NCBI GenBank assembly: GCA_030611945.1
Contig: JAUWOV010000044.1
Location: 1-14,973, forward strand
From: a bacterium
Lineage (GTDB): Bacteria; JAHJDO01
Length of the DNA: 14,973 bases
Reading direction: 5' to 3'
Below the pieces are notes generated by a model. The model searched no databases and was not told where the DNA came from. It saw only the letters and a list, made by a program, of their open reading frames with translations. Position 1 is the stretch's first letter; every line of letters starts with the position of its first letter. Of this stretch, positions 13,381 to 14,973 are shown piece by piece. A program made the position numbers and the translations under genes.

Positions 13381-14848
13381 AATAGCCGATATCTACATAC
13401 CTTTAGACAGCCGCGCTGAGCCTAACAAACAAGTTTGGCCTATTGCAACAAAACAACTAAGAGAGTTTATAAAAGTTATTAAGAGATGTGGCTGGGAAGC
13501 CAATGTGCTAAATTCTGATAAACCTGTTGCAAGTGTAGACGAGGGAATGCAGGTTATCAAAAAAGCAAAAGGCGAAAGGTTTATAAATTTCATGGCCGGC
13601 TGGGCTTATCCTGATTTTTCTGTAAGCCCAATGTGGCAGTTATTACCTAATGTACCAAAATTGATGATAGGAAGTACCCTGCCTGATTTTCCCGGCGCTG
13701 TTGGGCTTTTTGCCGCAGCGTCTGGCATGGCTCATATGGGTATTGAGACCAGCCGCTTATTCATAGAAAAATTTAAAAATCCTGACAGCTATGCAAATGC
13801 CATTAACACCTTTTTGAGCAAAGAAAACTATGAGCCGCTATATCCCGAGCCAATCGAGGTTGTTGTCAATGATTCCCACAGAGAAAAAGCAAAGAAAGCC
13901 ATCAAACAGCTAAAAGGGTCCATTTATGGGGTAGTGGGACCTCGTTCTATGCAGATGTGGAATAAGATTTCTGAGGCAGATTTCTTGAAATATTTTGGAA
14001 TCTCGCGGGAAGGATTTGATGGATTAAGGGTTTTAAAAATGGCTGAGAAGATTTCCGATAGTAAAGCGGAAAAAGCATTAAACTTTTTACTTGGAAAAGG
14101 CATGGATATTCGTCTTGGAAGCGATCCTGCTAAAATGCTGACAAAAGACATGGTGGTTTTTCAGATGAAAGTTTATTTTGCTCTACTTGAACTTAAAAAG
14201 CAATTCGGTTTGGATTTTTTAGGTGTTCAGGACCAGCTTGACTGGATAGAATATAACCCAGCAACCGATTTAACGCTGGGAATTTTAAACAATAAACTGA
14301 GACCTGAATCGGATGGCGAAACTGTAGTAGCGGCTACAGAAGCCGATGATGGAGCAGCTATAACCATGTATGTTTTAAAACTATTGAGCGGCGGAGAACC
14401 TGTAGGCTTTAGTGACCTGCGTTACTGGGATTCAAAGCGCGGACTATACTGGTTTGTTAATTCAGGTGCTTTAGCTCCTTATTTTGCCTACGGTTGCCAC
14501 GATTCTCTCAAAGGATCATGGTCTGAGCGGCAAACCTATATGTACTTTAAGCAAGGCGGAGGCACATGCTCTGTGGTGGTGCGCATTCCCGGGATAATAA
14601 CCTGGGCTCGTTTTTCGTATCGGAACCATCAGATGTATCTCTGTGCAGGTCGCGGTATTACAGATGTCCCTACAGAAAAACAGTGGCGAGAGCGTTCAAA
14701 CAGATGCAATCCTGAATGGCCGCACTGGTATTTAAAGCTCTGTAGTCAAATTGAGTGGAAAATAAATTCCAATCATCCTATGACTGTGATGGGAGATTAT
14801 CTTGCCGATTTGAAAGCACTCGCTGAGCAGTTAAGCCCAAAAACCTAG
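13373..14848 (+). CDS. L-fucose/D-arabinose isomerase-family protein (FucI-like)
   Basis: Aldose-ketose isomerase of the FucI/AraA superfamily, 491 aa (E. coli FucI has 591; a shorter FucI-like branch of about 470-500 is common). The C-terminal part carries the manganese-site residues expected from FucI: Glu323 in ATEADDGA, Asp348 in FSDLRYW and His468 in NHPMTVMGDYLADL. The spacing and contexts resemble the Glu, Asp and His ligands of FucI. FucI-type enzymes convert L-fucose to L-fuculose and D-arabinose to D-ribulose. Coupling by an 8-bp overlap to an AraB-like kinase points to a pentose, and no aldolase is present. The start ATG at 13373 follows AAGGA. The TAG stop lies inside the conserved edge of the mobile element that follows. 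Confidence 0.87.
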   Translation: MNKIADIYIPLDSRAEPNKQVWPIATKQLREFIKVIKRCGWEANVLNSDKPVASVDEGMQVIKKAKGERFINFMAGWAYPDFSVSPMWQLLPNVPKLMIGSTLPDFPGAVGLFAAASGMAHMGIETSRLFIEKFKNPDSYANAINTFLSKENYEPLYPEPIEVVVNDSHREKAKKAIKQLKGSIYGVVGPRSMQMWNKISEADFLKYFGISREGFDGLRVLKMAEKISDSKAEKALNFLLGKGMDIRLGSDPAKMLTKDMVVFQMKVYFALLELKKQFGLDFLGVQDQLDWIEYNPATDLTLGILNNKLRPESDGETVVAATEADDGAAITMYVLKLLSGGEPVGFSDLRYWDSKRGLYWFVNSGALAPYFAYGCHDSLKGSWSERQTYMYFKQGGGTCSVVVRIPGIITWARFSYRNHQMYLCAGRGITDVPTEKQWRERSNRCNPEWPHWYLKLCSQIEWKINSNHPMTVMGDYLADLKALAEQLSPKT

Positions 14849-14867
14849 ATAGAAGCCTAAAAAAAGG

Positions 14868-14896
14868 TAGAAAGAAGCAGGCTCTGCTGGTATAAT
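14868..14896 (+). promoter_or_regulatory. Promoter of the mobile-element transposase
   Basis: TAGAAA (14868-14873), a 17-base spacer and a perfect TATAAT (14891-14896). The same boxes and spacing are kept in the decayed copy (minus strand, 2412-2440) while neighbouring bases differ, which supports function. Confidence 0.6.
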
Positions 14897-14911
14897 AGCA
14901 AAAACAGAGCA

Positions 14912-14926
14912 TCACCCAATGGGTGA
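14912..14926. promoter_or_regulatory. Palindrome in transposase leader
   Basis: TCACCCAATGGGTGA, a 7-bp inverted repeat around one base, lies between the promoter and the GGAG (14932-14935) of the transposase. It is conserved in both element copies. It could form a short leader hairpin or bind a regulator. Confidence 0.6.
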
Positions 14927-14941
14927 AAAACGGAGATAAAG

Positions 14942-14973
14942 ATGCTATTAACAAAAAAGATGTCACAAGTCAG
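14942..14973 (+). CDS. Transposase, first ten codons only (partial)
   Basis: The frame from ATG at 14942 reads MLLTKKMSQV and runs off the window. GGAG lies six bases before the start. The decayed copy reads the same peptide up to its first nonsense codon, and its continuation suggests a DDE transposase whose N-terminus contains 'KRTKEGVTGKMGLS' and 'GHCMEHFGLEEMV'. The family cannot be fixed from this fragment; an IS1380-like enzyme is a weak guess. Confidence 0.6.
   Translation, partial: MLLTKKMSQV

Larger units (their letters stand above)
14840..14973 (+). mobile_element. Mobile-element 5' end, apparently intact copy (cut by window edge)
   Basis: This matches the decayed copy at 2335-2469 in inverse orientation, about 87% by eye. 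It begins with AAAACCTA, which contains most of the isomerase stop codon, then carries a promoter, a palindrome, a ribosome-binding site and the transposase start. Unlike the first copy, its reading frame is open as far as the window goes. Confidence 0.8.

Noticed and set aside
1-14973. CRISPR array, tRNA or rRNA genes
   Set aside because: No regularly spaced direct repeats and no cloverleaf-like or rRNA-like segments were seen in the intergenic regions, which are few and short.

Overview
The window is AT-rich DNA from a bacterium with a lipopolysaccharide-type outer membrane. The evidence is a lipid A disaccharide synthase, an MsbA-type lipid flippase and a DUF374 lysophospholipid-type acyltransferase. 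Nothing here fixes the taxon. The tightly packed lipid genes, the ABC transporter/TPR trio and the DUF2961 sugar cassette would suit an uncultured Gram-negative lineage such as Omnitrophota or the PVC group, but that is only an impression.

Layout. (1) Positions 1-1880, minus strand: ABC ATPase, ABC-2 permease and the start of an exported or membrane-anchored TPR-like protein, an overlapping transport operon that runs off the left edge. (2) 1881-2467: a graveyard of two decayed mobile elements, namely the C-terminal tail of an rve-type (IS481/IS3-like) integrase and a transposase 5' end broken by nonsense codons. (3) 2468-9409, minus strand: metG, lpxB, a Fic-domain protein, msbA, a DUF374 acyltransferase, a 64-aa free-standing UvrD/PcrA-tail domain and rdgB. 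The genes overlap or abut by a few bases, except for a 97-bp gap in front of fic that holds a near-consensus promoter and a perfect 15-bp inverted repeat. (4) 9410-9530: a divergent promoter region. (5) 9531-14848, plus strand: LacI-type regulator, DUF2961/GH172 glycosidase, AraB-like FGGY pentulose kinase and FucI-like isomerase, one apparent sugar operon. (6) 14840-14973: the 5' end of a second, apparently intact copy of the mobile element whose broken copy lies at 2139-2469, in inverted orientation.

How the genes work together. LpxB, MsbA and the acyltransferase form a lipid A assembly/export unit. It is transcribed with metG and with housekeeping/repair-type proteins, and a Fic enzyme with its own predicted leaderless promoter sits in the middle. 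The plus-strand operon looks like a pentose salvage route: GH172 releases a furanose sugar inside the cell, the FucI-family isomerase converts the aldose to a ketose, and the AraB-like kinase phosphorylates it. The combination GH172 + FucI-like isomerase + ribulokinase, with no aldolase or epimerase visible, best fits D-arabinofuranose to D-ribulose to D-ribulose 5-phosphate. That makes a compact D-arabinan/D-arabinose catabolic cassette the most interesting hypothesis in the window.
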